Of a stretch of DNA of 64,000 nucleotides, positions 63,763 to 64,000 are shown in pieces. The position numbers were made by a program, and so were the translations under genes. Below the pieces are notes generated by a model, which saw only the letters and a list, made by a program, of their open reading frames with translations, made no database searches and had not been told where the DNA came from. The first letter of the stretch is position 1; each line of letters starts with the position of its first letter. Source of the stretch: Carnobacterium_A sp049673005 (GTDB taxonomy: Bacteria; Bacillota; Bacilli; Lactobacillales; Carnobacteriaceae); contig NZ_JBATXB010000111.1 of the NCBI RefSeq assembly GCF_049673005.1, positions 81,110 through 145,109 of the forward strand, in the 5' to 3' direction.

Positions 63763-64000
63763 CTCTCCTTATTTTGTAGCTAGTCCCTTTTTATACTTCT
63801 AAATAGTTGGAACGCATGAGAGGTTATCTTCTATTCCCATACTTTTTTATTGACTTGTTCTATTTAAGGAACTTCGCCACATTATTAATTTTTCCAATGA
63901 TCCAGTTTTTTACTGAAATAGAATCACTGAATAGTACTAGAGCCTTATTTTGACCCTAGAAAAGAAGACATTGTACCTTGTCCTTCTTTTCACTACAATA
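63763..64000. other. Unassigned right-edge sequence
   Basis: No open frame of useful length is seen on either strand. The region has slightly higher complexity than neighbouring intergenic DNA and may be a decayed gene or the 3' part of something beyond the edge. Confidence 0.35.

Noticed and set aside
1..64000. CRISPR arrays, prophage and insertion sequences
   Set aside because: No regularly spaced repeats, no integrase, transposase or phage structural genes were found in either strand.

Overview
The window is core-chromosome DNA of a low-GC Gram-positive bacterium, almost certainly a member of the order Lactobacillales. Carnobacteriaceae (Carnobacterium-like) is my best guess from gene content and order; this is inference, not a database result. 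Supporting points are the AT-rich sequence, strong Shine-Dalgarno sites, PolC-type polymerase, the FabT/FabK fatty-acid cluster with biotin-dependent acetyl-CoA carboxylase, a Gram-positive LexA box, YlxR/YlxQ in the nusA operon, and YneF and YnzC beside lexA and tkt. I see no rRNA, tRNA, CRISPR array, prophage or intact insertion sequence.

Layout. 1-7018: start of ribF, then truB, an unrecognised 198-residue gene, and the translation/transcription operon rimP-nusA-ylxR-ylxQ-infB-rbfA (minus strand). 7164-17511: polC, then uppS-cdsA-dxr-rseP-proS, an envelope/isoprenoid operon ending in prolyl-tRNA synthetase. 17638-17858: a tiny plus-strand membrane peptide gene. 17877-21286: pyrH-frr and rpsB-tsf. 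21314-25796: a frameshifted DsrE-family gene, a large SWIM/SNF2 helicase and a PlsC-type acyltransferase. 26135-29784: yneF, tkt, ynzC and lexA. 29832-36980: apt, recJ, a DegV protein with a DUF1836 regulator, a LapA-like membrane protein, a short-chain dehydrogenase and rnz. 36990-39707: obgE with an interrupted small leader ORF, and a membrane-anchored cyclophilin. 39709-45013: a DUF1648/GntR pair divergent from the fructose operon fruR-fruK-fruA. 45051-47676: an amino-acid ABC transporter and a 48-residue plus-strand gene. 47680-52723: a MazG-like enzyme, engB, clpX, tig and a TPR protein. 52815-62909: the whole fatty-acid synthesis cluster fabT-fabH-acpP-fabK / fabD-fabG-fabF-accB-fabZ-accC-accD-accA under a FabT-type promoter. 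63117-64000: a DUF2187-like gene and non-coding sequence.

How it fits together. Most genes lie on the minus strand in functional blocks: ribosome biogenesis and translation initiation; replication, repair and SOS (polC, lexA, recJ); lipid and cell-wall precursor supply (uppS, cdsA, dxr, fab/acc, plsC-like); and protein quality control (tig, clpX, rseP). Regulation is readable at several places: a LexA box at lexA, a FabT-like palindrome on the fab promoter, a cre-like site between ytrA-like and fruR, palindromes at the ytrA-like and DUF1836 promoters, and many intrinsic terminators, several shared by convergent genes.

I found no large, clearly new system. The items most worth a second look are small: the 36- and 48-residue plus-strand genes, the homopolymer frameshift in the DsrE gene, the stop-interrupted small ORF in front of obgE, the unrecognised gene between rbfA and truB, and the palindromes at the DUF1836 and ytrA-like promoters.
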